From NCBI GenBank assembly GCA_937951935.1, contig CALGAM010000242.1, positions 1 through 37,403 of the forward strand: 37,403 bases of DNA, given 5' to 3'. This DNA comes from an uncultured Micromonospora sp. (GTDB taxonomy: Bacteria; Actinomycetota; Actinomycetes; Mycobacteriales; Micromonosporaceae). Made by a program: the position numbers and the translations under genes. A model generated the notes under the pieces. It had not been told where the DNA came from and did not search any database. It was given only the letters and a program-made list of their open reading frames with translations. Positions 8,010-14,326 of this stretch are shown piece after piece (the stretch's first letter is position 1; the number at the start of each line of letters is the position of its first letter).

Positions 8010-9200
8010 ATGGTGAGCCACAACAGACGGCACGCACCGGAACCGGCGGCGCACGGGGTGCCCGCCGCGTCGACCGGTGGAGGTCCTCGCCCCGGATCCG
8101 GCGACACACGCGCTCGTGGCGTCGACCGGCACGGCACCGACCGGCGCGCGCCCAGCCGGTCGAATCCCGCTCCGCCGCCGGTGGACCCGCGCGCGCCTCG
8201 CACCGGCCGGGGAAGGCGACACCGCCTTCGGGCCGGGCTGGCCGTGGCGGTCGTCGCGCTGACCCTGGTCGCCTCGGTGCCGACCCTGCTCGCCTCGGCC
8301 GACCGCGCGGCCGCCGCTCCCGGTGACTCGGTGACCATCGGTCTGGACCGCAACTTCCCCGATCCGAGCTTCATCCACGTCGACGGGACGTACTACGCCT
8401 TCTCCACCGGCAACGGGTTCCCGGTGGCGTCGGCGCCGAGCATCCGGGGACCCTGGACGGTGCTGGGCAAGTCGATGCCGACCCGGCCGAGCTGGACGGT
8501 GCAGCCGGCGACCGGCACCTGGGACTGGGCTCCGGACGTGTTCCGGCGCGACGACGGCCGGTTCGTCATGTACTACACCGCGCACGACCGGGCCTCGGAC
8601 CGGCAGTGCATCGGGACCGCCATCTCCGACTCACCGGCCGGCCCGTACGTCGACACCGCCTCCCGGCCCCAGATCTGTCCGTCGAACGGTCGGCACGTGT
8701 TGGACCCCTCGCCGTTCACCAAGCTCGACGGCACACACTGGATCATCTACAACGAGGAGGGCGGCCACATCCGGGCCACCCGGATGACCGCGGACCGGCT
8801 CCGCAACGCCGGCGAGGCCCCCATCACGCTGATCTCCCGCTCGACGATCATCGAGGCGCCGGTGATCCTGCGTAGTGGGCCGCGGCTGGTGATGTTCACG
8901 TCCCGCAACCACTACAACGACGGCTGCCGCTACAAGACCGAGGCGTTCGTCTCGGTGGGCCTGAACCCCGGCACCTGGACGTCCGTCGGCGACGTGCTGT
9001 CGCACGGCAACACCGGGTTGTGCGGACCGGGCGGCGCCGATCTCCTGAAGGTCGGCGGCAAGACCTGGATCATGTTCCACGCCTGGCGGTGCAACGTCCC
9101 CGGCTGCACGGTCAGCGACCCGGCGGCTCCGCGGCACCGGGCGATGATGGTCGGGACGATCAACTGGGGCGCGGACAACCTGACCCCGCGCATCGAGTAG
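8010..9200 (+). CDS. Secreted GH43-family glycoside hydrolase
   Basis: A 396-residue protein from ATG 8010, preceded by GGGAG four bases upstream. The first 70 residues are charged and proline-rich, followed by a signal-anchor-like helix 'LAVAVVALTLVASVPTLLASA' (about 77-97) and a likely cut near AAA-PGD. The catalytic domain begins 'NFPDPSFIHVDGTYYAFST' with the GH43 general base Asp118, continues 'WAPDVFRRDDGRFVMYYTA', 'LDPSPF' (Asp232, the pKa-modulating position) and 'IIEAPVIL' (general acid Glu282), and ends with 'WIMFHAW' (His357). This five-bladed-propeller pattern covers arabinanases, arabinofuranosidases and xylosidases. The long N-terminal extension is odd, and the true start could be later. 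It shares an intergenic promoter region (7778-8009) with the GH26-like gene. Confidence 0.88.
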   Translation: MVSHNRRHAPEPAAHGVPAASTGGGPRPGSGDTRARGVDRHGTDRRAPSRSNPAPPPVDPRAPRTGRGRRHRLRAGLAVAVVALTLVASVPTLLASADRAAAAPGDSVTIGLDRNFPDPSFIHVDGTYYAFSTGNGFPVASAPSIRGPWTVLGKSMPTRPSWTVQPATGTWDWAPDVFRRDDGRFVMYYTAHDRASDRQCIGTAISDSPAGPYVDTASRPQICPSNGRHVLDPSPFTKLDGTHWIIYNEEGGHIRATRMTADRLRNAGEAPITLISRSTIIEAPVILRSGPRLVMFTSRNHYNDGCRYKTEAFVSVGLNPGTWTSVGDVLSHGNTGLCGPGGADLLKVGGKTWIMFHAWRCNVPGCTVSDPAAPRHRAMMVGTINWGADNLTPRIE

Positions 9201-9240
9201 CGCCCGGGAGGGCCGGCCCGGGACCGGACGGACACCCGCG

Positions 9241-9272
9241 GGAAACGCCCGAAGTATCGCTCCTCGTAAATT
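9241..9272 (+). promoter_or_regulatory. Possible promoter of the small peptide gene
   Basis: A locally AT-rich patch carries TAAATT at 9267-9272, a fair -10 box, about 80 bases before the ATG at 9351. GGAAAC at 9241-9246 with an 18-base gap to CGTAAA (9265-9270) also resembles an ECF-sigma promoter. Either reading is weak and no transcription data are available. Confidence 0.25.
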
Positions 9273-9350
9273 TGGCGACGATCGCGGGGTGGTCGAGGCC
9301 GTTCGGGCAACACTTCGGATCAAGTCCCATCGACGGGGAGGTGACGGAAG

Positions 9351-9428
9351 ATGACCCTCGTCAAGATCGGAATCGCCCGGCTTCTCCGGCTCGACCGCAT
9401 GGCCGGCCGGTACCCGTGGCGCCACTGA
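9351..9428 (+). CDS. Candidate RiPP precursor peptide (25 residues, core near C-terminal YPWRH)
   Basis: A 25-codon frame from ATG 9351 to TGA 9426-9428. Its start is preceded by GGAGGTGA (9337-9344), a full eight-base match to the anti-Shine-Dalgarno, nine bases from the ATG: a better site than most large genes here have. Residues 1-16 form a basic amphipathic segment (Lys5, Arg10, Arg13, Arg16 among Leu/Ile/Val), fitting a leader. The last nine residues read MAGRYPWRH, with aromatic and imidazole side chains Tyr21, Trp23 and His25. A perfect hairpin follows, then a cytochrome P450 gene 120 bases later. Biarylitide, cittilin and atropopeptide precursors have this plan: short leader, aromatic C-terminal core, adjacent P450 that forges biaryl or C-N bonds. 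The peptide has no recognisable signal sequence. Function is inferred from context; it was too short for automatic gene calling. Confidence 0.72.
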   Translation: MTLVKIGIARLLRLDRMAGRYPWRH

Positions 9429-9441
9429 GTCGGACACACAC

Positions 9442-9475
9442 GCCGGCGGCGACCGGGAGCCCGGTCGCCGCCGGC
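9442..9475 (+). terminator. Perfect 16-bp hairpin between the small peptide gene and the P450
   Basis: 9442-9457 is exactly complementary to 9460-9475, a nearly loop-free stem (the tip would open to GAGC). It starts 14 bases after the peptide stop. Followed by CTCCTTCC, not a U-run. It could partly terminate or stabilise the short upstream mRNA, giving more precursor than enzyme. Confidence 0.65.
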
Positions 9476-9548
9476 CTCCTTCCCGGCCGAGCGGCCCAGC
9501 CCCACGCCAGGCGGGGCGGCCGACACCGACCGAGCCCGAGGGGGTTGG

Positions 9549-10874
9549 GTGCCACACCAGCAGGCCACCGCGCCGACCGACGGCGACGCGTCGCGCGCGC
9601 ACCGCCGACCGCCCGGCCCACCCGGGCGGTTCCTCCTGGGCAACACCTGGGACTACGAACGGGACCGGATCGGATTCCTCCAGGACTGCCAGCGACGCTA
9701 CGGCGACGTCTTCAGCTTCGACCCCTCCACCATCGTGCTGCTCGACCCCGAGCTCGTGCACGAACTGTTCGCCCGCACCAACACCGACTTCGGCGCCGAG
9801 GTGCCGATCTTCCGGGGCGTCCCGCCCCAGGCCGGCGCCGCGGTGACACCGGTGGCGATGGCCGGCCGCCGCAAGAGCTGGCGAGGCATCAACCGCACGG
9901 CCGTCGCCGCCCACGCCGGGCGGCTGCTGGACCGCTTCCACGACACGGTACGGGGCGCCGCCGGCGCGCCGGTGGACGTCCTGGCCCTGATGAAGGCCTT
10001 CTCGGTCCGGGCGGTCACCGACTACTGTCTCGGACCCGACACCGAGGACGTGGCCCAGGCCGTGGAACGGGCCGCCGCCGCCACGTCGGTGCTGATGAAC
10101 AGCGTCGTGGCACTGCCGCGCTGGCTGCCGGTGCCCCGGGTGCGCCGGGCGCTGCGCACCGAGCGCGACCTGCGGGCCGTGCTGCTCGACCGCGCCCGCC
10201 AACGCCGACGGCGCGGCCCGGCGGACCCGCCGAACGACCTGCTCGACACCCTCCTGGACCCGGCCGGCACGCCGGTCGACGACACGGTGGTGGTGGACGC
10301 GCTCACCGTCCTGCTGCGCGCCTCACACGGCGTACCGGGGGCCACCCTCACCTGGGCGATCGCCGTGCTCGCCCGGCACCCGGAGATCGCCGGGCGGCTC
10401 CGCGCCGAGGCGGCCGGGCTCGACACCGCCCGCGGCGTCGCGGACCTGCCCTACACCGAGGCGTTCGTCAAGGAGCTGCTCCGGGCCTACCCGCCGACCT
10501 GGCTGATCGGCCGGGAGGTGCGCACCGGCACCGTGCTCGGCGGCTGGCACCTGCGCCCCGGTGACCGGGTGATGGTGCCGACCTACCTGATCCACCGGGA
10601 TCCGCGCTGGTGGACCGACCCGGACCGGTTCCGGCCGGACCGGTGGCTGACGACGACGCCACCCCACGCCCGGTACGCCTACCTGCCCTTCGGCGCCGGG
10701 CCCCGCATCTGCCTCGGCAAGGACCTGGGCATGCTCCAGCTCGTGCTGGCGGTGGCCGCGCTCGTCCGCGACTACCGCGTCGAGGTCGTCAACCTCGACG
10801 CGGCACCGCTGACCCCGCACGCGCTGCTGGTCCCGGACGGCCTACGGGCCCGGATCACCCCGGCGGCCGGCTGA
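9549..10874 (+). CDS. Cytochrome P450, probable RiPP-crosslinking enzyme
   Basis: A 441-residue soluble P450 from GTG 9549. The heme-binding loop 'FGAGPRICLG' places the thiolate ligand at Cys388. The K-helix ExxR is Glu309-Arg312 in 'KELLRAYP', and the 'DPRWWTDPDRFRPDRW' block is the usual meander/PERF-equivalent region. The I-helix is unusual: where typical enzymes read AGHETTA, this one reads ASHGVPGA (258-265), so the acid-alcohol pair used for dioxygen activation is replaced by Gly-Val-Pro. Loss of that pair is known in some P450s that couple radicals rather than insert oxygen. It is the first full-size gene after the candidate precursor at 9351-9428, so peptide crosslinking is the favoured role. 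No ferredoxin or reductase is adjacent; the Rieske protein in the suf operon belongs elsewhere. Alternatively it oxidises an unrelated small molecule. Confidence 0.93.
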   Translation: MPHQQATAPTDGDASRAHRRPPGPPGRFLLGNTWDYERDRIGFLQDCQRRYGDVFSFDPSTIVLLDPELVHELFARTNTDFGAEVPIFRGVPPQAGAAVTPVAMAGRRKSWRGINRTAVAAHAGRLLDRFHDTVRGAAGAPVDVLALMKAFSVRAVTDYCLGPDTEDVAQAVERAAAATSVLMNSVVALPRWLPVPRVRRALRTERDLRAVLLDRARQRRRRGPADPPNDLLDTLLDPAGTPVDDTVVVDALTVLLRASHGVPGATLTWAIAVLARHPEIAGRLRAEAAGLDTARGVADLPYTEAFVKELLRAYPPTWLIGREVRTGTVLGGWHLRPGDRVMVPTYLIHRDPRWWTDPDRFRPDRWLTTTPPHARYAYLPFGAGPRICLGKDLGMLQLVLAVAALVRDYRVEVVNLDAAPLTPHALLVPDGLRARITPAAG

Positions 10875-10942
10875 ACCGGACCCGCGGAACAGGCCCGACC
10901 CCGCCGCACGGGCCGCCGCCACGGAGACGGTCCGGACCCGCG

Positions 10943-10987
10943 GAGGCGGTCGGAGGCCGCCCCCGGGCGTCGGTCCGATGCCGCCTC
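10943..10987. terminator. Hairpin at the P450/sufT convergence
   Basis: GAGGCGG-TCGGA (10943-10954) pairs with TCCGA (10974-10978) and CCGCCTC (10981-10987) with a two-base bulge. It lies between converging genes and overlaps the sufT stop, so it could serve both strands. Confidence 0.5.
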
Positions 10988-11393
10988 AGACGTTGAAGCC
11001 GAGGGCACGCAACTGCTCACGACCCTCGTCGGTGATCTTGTCTGGACCCCACGGCGGCAACCACACCCAGTTGATCCGGAAGTCGGAGACGATCCCGCCT
11101 CCCGGGCCTCCGGTCAGCGCCGCCCGCGCCTGGTCCTCGATGACGTCGGTCAGCGGGCAGGCCGCCGAGGTCAACGTCATGTCCAGGGTGGCCACGTTGT
11201 TGTCGTCGACGTGGATGCCGTAGACCAACCCCAGGTCCACCACGTTGATCCCGAGCTCCGGGTCGACGACGTCCTTCAACGCCTCCTCGATGTCGGCGAT
11301 CGCCGCCTTGCCGGTCGACCCTCTCGACGCGCTCTCCGCCGTCGCGGCGCCTGCCGTGCCCGGCTCGCTCGCCGCCTCCTGCCCCTCGGTCAC
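10986..11393 (-). CDS. sufT: SufT/MIP18-like metal-sulfur cluster assembly factor
   Basis: A 135-residue protein of the DUF59 (FeS assembly P) family. GTG 11393 is chosen because it overlaps the sufU stop by four bases (GTGA); a longer frame has a shadow-like extension. After a 28-residue low-complexity head, the domain reads 'IEEALKDVVDPELGINVVDLGLVYGI', the family signature, and 'LTSAACPLTDVIEDQ', with the conserved cysteine at residue 79. SufT helps mature or deliver Fe-S clusters to client proteins and is usually the last suf gene, as here. It ends close to the P450 gene on the opposite strand. Confidence 0.9.
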   Translation of the reverse strand: MTEGQEAASEPGTAGAATAESASRGSTGKAAIADIEEALKDVVDPELGINVVDLGLVYGIHVDDNNVATLDMTLTSAACPLTDVIEDQARAALTGGPGGGIVSDFRINWVWLPPWGPDKITDEGREQLRALGFNV

Positions 11394-11875
11394 GCCGTAG
11401 TCACCTCGCTCCGCTCGGTCCCGCTGTTGGCCTCGATCGCCACCCCGGCGCGGGCCGCGGCGTCCTTGAACGCCATCCAGGGCAGCAACGCGCACTTCAC
11501 CCGCGCGGGATAGCGGGCCACGCCGGCGAAGGCCACCGCGTCACCCAGCAGCTCCTCGTCCGGAGTCACCTGGCCCCGGCCCGACATCAGCTCGACGAAC
11601 GCGGAGTGCACCGCCGAGATCTCGCCGGTGCCCCGGCCGGTGAGCAACTCGTGCAGGACGCTCGCCGACGCCTGGCTGATCGAGCAGCCCATACCGTCGT
11701 ACGACACGTCCCGCAGCACACCGTCGGCCAGGTCGACGCGGATCGTCACCTCGTCGCCACAGGTCGGGTTGACGTGGTGCGCCTCGGCCGCGTACGGCTC
11801 GCGCAGGCCCCGCCCGTGCGGGTGCTTGTAGTGGTCCAGGATGATCTCCTGGTAGAGCTGGTCGACCTGCGTCAT
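11390..11875 (-). CDS. sufU: SufU, zinc-dependent sulfur acceptor for SufS
   Basis: A 161-residue SufU/IscU-type protein from ATG 11875, which overlaps the sufS stop (ATGA). The three conserved cysteines are in 'NPTCGDEV' (Cys39 with Asp41), 'DGMGCSISQAS' (Cys64) and 'PARVKCALLPW' (Cys128). The insertion after the second cysteine ('ELMSGRGQVTPDEELLG') is the mark of SufU rather than scaffold IscU. In Gram-positive SUF systems SufU binds zinc and takes persulfide sulfur from SufS to feed SufBCD. Its stop overlaps sufT, so the two are translationally coupled. Confidence 0.95.
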   Translation of the reverse strand: MTQVDQLYQEIILDHYKHPHGRGLREPYAAEAHHVNPTCGDEVTIRVDLADGVLRDVSYDGMGCSISQASASVLHELLTGRGTGEISAVHSAFVELMSGRGQVTPDEELLGDAVAFAGVARYPARVKCALLPWMAFKDAAARAGVAIEANSGTERSEVTTA

Positions 11876-13194
11876 CCGAACACCTTCCGTACCTGTTCCA
11901 GCCCGCGCACCAGGGCGTCGATCTCGCTGGTCGTGGTGTACAGGTAGAACGACGCGCGGGTGGTCGCCGGTACGCCGAACCGGACGCAGACCGGTCGCGC
12001 GCAGTGGTGGCCGACCCGCACCTCGACACCCTGTGCGTCGAGGATCTGCCCCACGTCGTGCGGATGGACACCGTCCAGCGCGAACGAGATGGTGCCGCCC
12101 CGACCCACCGGCACCCGGGGGCCGAAGATCCGCAGTCCGGGAACGGTCTCCAGGGCGTCCAGGGCGTACGCGGTCAGTTCCTTCTCGTGCCACTGGATCG
12201 CCCGCATGCCGATGCCGGAGAGGTAGTCCACCGCCGCGCCCAGCGCGACCGCCTCCGCGATCGGCGGGGTGCCGGCCTCGAAGCGAGCCGGCGGCGGGGC
12301 GTACGTGCTTCCCGTCATCGCCACGGTCTCGATCATCGAACCGCCGCCGAGGAACGGCGGCATCGCGGCGAGCAGCTCGCCGCGGCCCCAGAGCACCCCG
12401 ATGCCGGTCGGGCCGCACATCTTGTGGCCGGTGAAGGCGATGAAGTCGGCGTCGAGGTCGACCACGTCGACCGGCAGGTGCGGCACCGACTGCGAACAGT
12501 CGAGCATCAGCAGGGCGCCGACCTGTCGGACCCGCTCGGTGATCCGGGCGGTGGCGTTGACCGTGCCGAGGATGTTCGACATGTGCACGAGCGAGACCAG
12601 CTTGGTCCGTTCGTTGACCAGCTCCTCGAGATTCGACTCGTCGAGCCGGCCGCCCTCGGTGATCCCGAACCACCGCAGCGTGGCGCCGGTCCGCTCGCAG
12701 AGGAGCTGCCACGGCACGATGTTCGAGTGGTGCTCCATCTCGGAGATCACGATCTCGTCACCCGGGCCGATGCGGAACCGCTCCTCCGGCCCGCTCCCCC
12801 GGGACGCACCGGTCGTGACCGAGGCGGCCAGGAAGGCGTACGCGACCAGGTTGATCGCCTCGGTGGAGTTCTTGGTGAAGACCACCTCGTCCGGGCTCGG
12901 GGCGTTGATGAACGCCGCCACCTTCGCCCGGGCCCGTTCGTACGCCTCGGTCGCCTCGGTGCCGACGGTGTGCACGGAGCGCGACACGTTGCCGTTGTGC
13001 CGTTCGTAGTGTTCCCGCAGCACGTCGAGCACCTGGCGCGGCTTCTGCGAGGTGTTCGCGCTGTCCAGGTACACCATCGGGTGCCCGTTGACCTCGCGCT
13101 CCAACATCGGGAAGTCCGCGCGCACCGCCGCCACGTCGTAGCGCGGCACGTCCTCGTACTGTGGCATCCCGGACGGGATCGCGATCGCGGTCAT
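11872..13194 (-). CDS. sufS: SufS cysteine desulfurase
   Basis: A 440-residue class II (group II) cysteine desulfurase from ATG 13194. It removes sulfur from cysteine as an enzyme persulfide, leaving alanine, with a PLP cofactor. The PLP lysine is Lys258 in 'FTGHKMCGPTGIG', the catalytic cysteine is Cys398 in 'RVGHHCARP', and 'VYLDSANTSQKP' and 'VVISEMEHHSNIVPW'-type blocks are present. A short actinobacterial insert (around residues 128-140, GASRGSGPEERFR) lies before 'GDEIVISEMEHHSN'. It sits 32 bases downstream of sufC and overlaps sufU by four bases. Confidence 0.96.
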   Translation of the reverse strand: MTAIAIPSGMPQYEDVPRYDVAAVRADFPMLEREVNGHPMVYLDSANTSQKPRQVLDVLREHYERHNGNVSRSVHTVGTEATEAYERARAKVAAFINAPSPDEVVFTKNSTEAINLVAYAFLAASVTTGASRGSGPEERFRIGPGDEIVISEMEHHSNIVPWQLLCERTGATLRWFGITEGGRLDESNLEELVNERTKLVSLVHMSNILGTVNATARITERVRQVGALLMLDCSQSVPHLPVDVVDLDADFIAFTGHKMCGPTGIGVLWGRGELLAAMPPFLGGGSMIETVAMTGSTYAPPPARFEAGTPPIAEAVALGAAVDYLSGIGMRAIQWHEKELTAYALDALETVPGLRIFGPRVPVGRGGTISFALDGVHPHDVGQILDAQGVEVRVGHHCARPVCVRFGVPATTRASFYLYTTTSEIDALVRGLEQVRKVFG

Positions 13195-13226
13195 CGCACC
13201 GACGCCCTTCTCCTCGACCGTCCCGT

Positions 13227-14000
13227 TCAGGCCCGGGCCGAGCCGGCGCCGGCGACGTACCGCTCGTAGCCCTCGGCCTCAAGCTTCTCCGCCAGTTCCG
13301 GGCCGCCCTGCTCGACGATCCGCCCGCCGACGAAGACGTGCACGAAGTCGGGCCTGATGTAGCGCAGGATCCGGGTGTAGTGGGTGATCAGCAGCAGGCC
13401 GGTGCGTCCGGTCTCCCGGACCCGGTTGACGCCCGCGCTCACCACCCGCAGCGCGTCGATGTCGAGCCCGGAGTCGGTCTCGTCGAGGATCGCCACCTTC
13501 GGCCGGAGCAGCTCGAGCTGGACGATCTCGTGCCGCTTCTTCTCGCCACCGGAGAAGCCCTCGTTGACGTTGCGCTGGGCGAACGACGGGTCCATCTGCA
13601 GCCGCTCCATGGCGGCACGCAGCTCACCGGCCCAGGTCCGCAGCTTCGGCGCCTCACCGTCGATGGCGGTCTTGGCGGTGCGCAGGAAGTTCGCCACCGA
13701 CACTCCGGGCACCTCGACCGGGTACTGCATGGCGAGGAAGAGCCCCGCCCGAGCCCGCTCGTCGACCGACATCGACAGCACGTCGGCGCCGTCCAGAGTC
13801 ACCGAACCGCCGGTGATCTCGTACTTCGGGTGGCCGGCGATCGAGTAGGCCAGGGTCGACTTCCCCGACCCGTTGGGGCCCATGATCGCGTGGGTCTCAC
13901 CCGCCCGCACGGTGAGGTCGACCCCGGCCAGGATCGGCTTCAGCTCGCCCTCGGGCAGCTTGACCGACACCTGCAGGTCACGGATCTCCAGAACGCTCAT
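13227..14000 (-). CDS. sufC: SufC, ABC-type ATPase of the SufBCD scaffold
   Basis: A 257-residue ABC ATPase from ATG 14000, overlapping the Rieske gene stop by four bases (ATGA). Walker A is 'GPNGSGKSTLAYSIAG', with the SufC mark 'GHPKYEITGGSV' directly after; the signature is 'GFSGGEKKRHEIVQLELL' and Walker B 'VAILDETDSGLDIDAL'. SufC has no membrane partner; it drives opening of the SufB-SufD dimer so that a nascent cluster can form. The gene lies between the Rieske protein and sufS in one operon. Confidence 0.96.
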   Translation of the reverse strand: MSVLEIRDLQVSVKLPEGELKPILAGVDLTVRAGETHAIMGPNGSGKSTLAYSIAGHPKYEITGGSVTLDGADVLSMSVDERARAGLFLAMQYPVEVPGVSVANFLRTAKTAIDGEAPKLRTWAGELRAAMERLQMDPSFAQRNVNEGFSGGEKKRHEIVQLELLRPKVAILDETDSGLDIDALRVVSAGVNRVRETGRTGLLLITHYTRILRYIRPDFVHVFVGGRIVEQGGPELAEKLEAEGYERYVAGAGSARA

Positions 14001-14326
14001 GGTGCGGTAACTCCATTACTCGGCGTGAGACTCAGGTAGATGTCGCCGTCGCGGATCTCGACGGGGTAGACGGGAACGGGCTCGGTCGCGGGCAGTCCGG
14101 TCGGCTTGCCCGTGCGCAGGTCGAACCGGGAACCGTGCAGCCAGCACTCCAGGGTGCAGCCGTCGACCTCGCCCTCGGAGAGCGCGACCGCCGCGTGCGA
14201 GCACTCGTCGCGGATGGCGTAGAAGTTGCCATCCTCGGCGTGCACGACGGCGATCTCGACCCCCTCGACCTCCGCGGAGATCACGGTCCCCTGCGGCACG
14301 TCCTCGGTGGAACAGATACGGATCAT
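13997..14326 (-). CDS. Rieske-type [2Fe-2S] ferredoxin in the suf operon
   Basis: A 109-residue protein from ATG 14326 (TGATG junction with sufD; a GTG one codon earlier is possible). The Rieske ligands are Cys42 and His44 in 'ECSHAAVAL' and Cys61 and His64 in 'LECWLHGSRFD', with typical spacing, and 'GSRFDLRTGKPTGLPATEPV' is the usual tail of dioxygenase-type ferredoxins. It often gets named as a phenylpropionate dioxygenase subunit, but no dioxygenase is present. Its place inside sufB-D-C-S suggests it donates electrons during cluster assembly, or is an early client; this is inference. The gene overlaps both neighbours. Confidence 0.93.
   Translation of the reverse strand: MIRICSTEDVPQGTVISAEVEGVEIAVVHAEDGNFYAIRDECSHAAVALSEGEVDGCTLECWLHGSRFDLRTGKPTGLPATEPVPVYPVEIRDGDIYLSLTPSNGVTAP

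Noticed and set aside
9351..9428. Small peptide as a P450 leader peptide for attenuation only
   Set aside because: The strong ribosome site is normal for attenuators too, but the codons show no run of one amino acid, no alternative anti-terminator stem is visible, and the aromatic C-terminus fits a precursor better. It remains a possible alternative.
8631..10202. 523-codon antisense frame spanning GH43 and the P450
   Set aside because: It runs across the convincing plus-strand precursor and its ribosome site and has low-complexity composition; a shadow frame.
13997..14326. Naming the Rieske protein as a phenylpropionate dioxygenase subunit
   Set aside because: No oxygenase or reductase genes are present; the suf context argues for another role.
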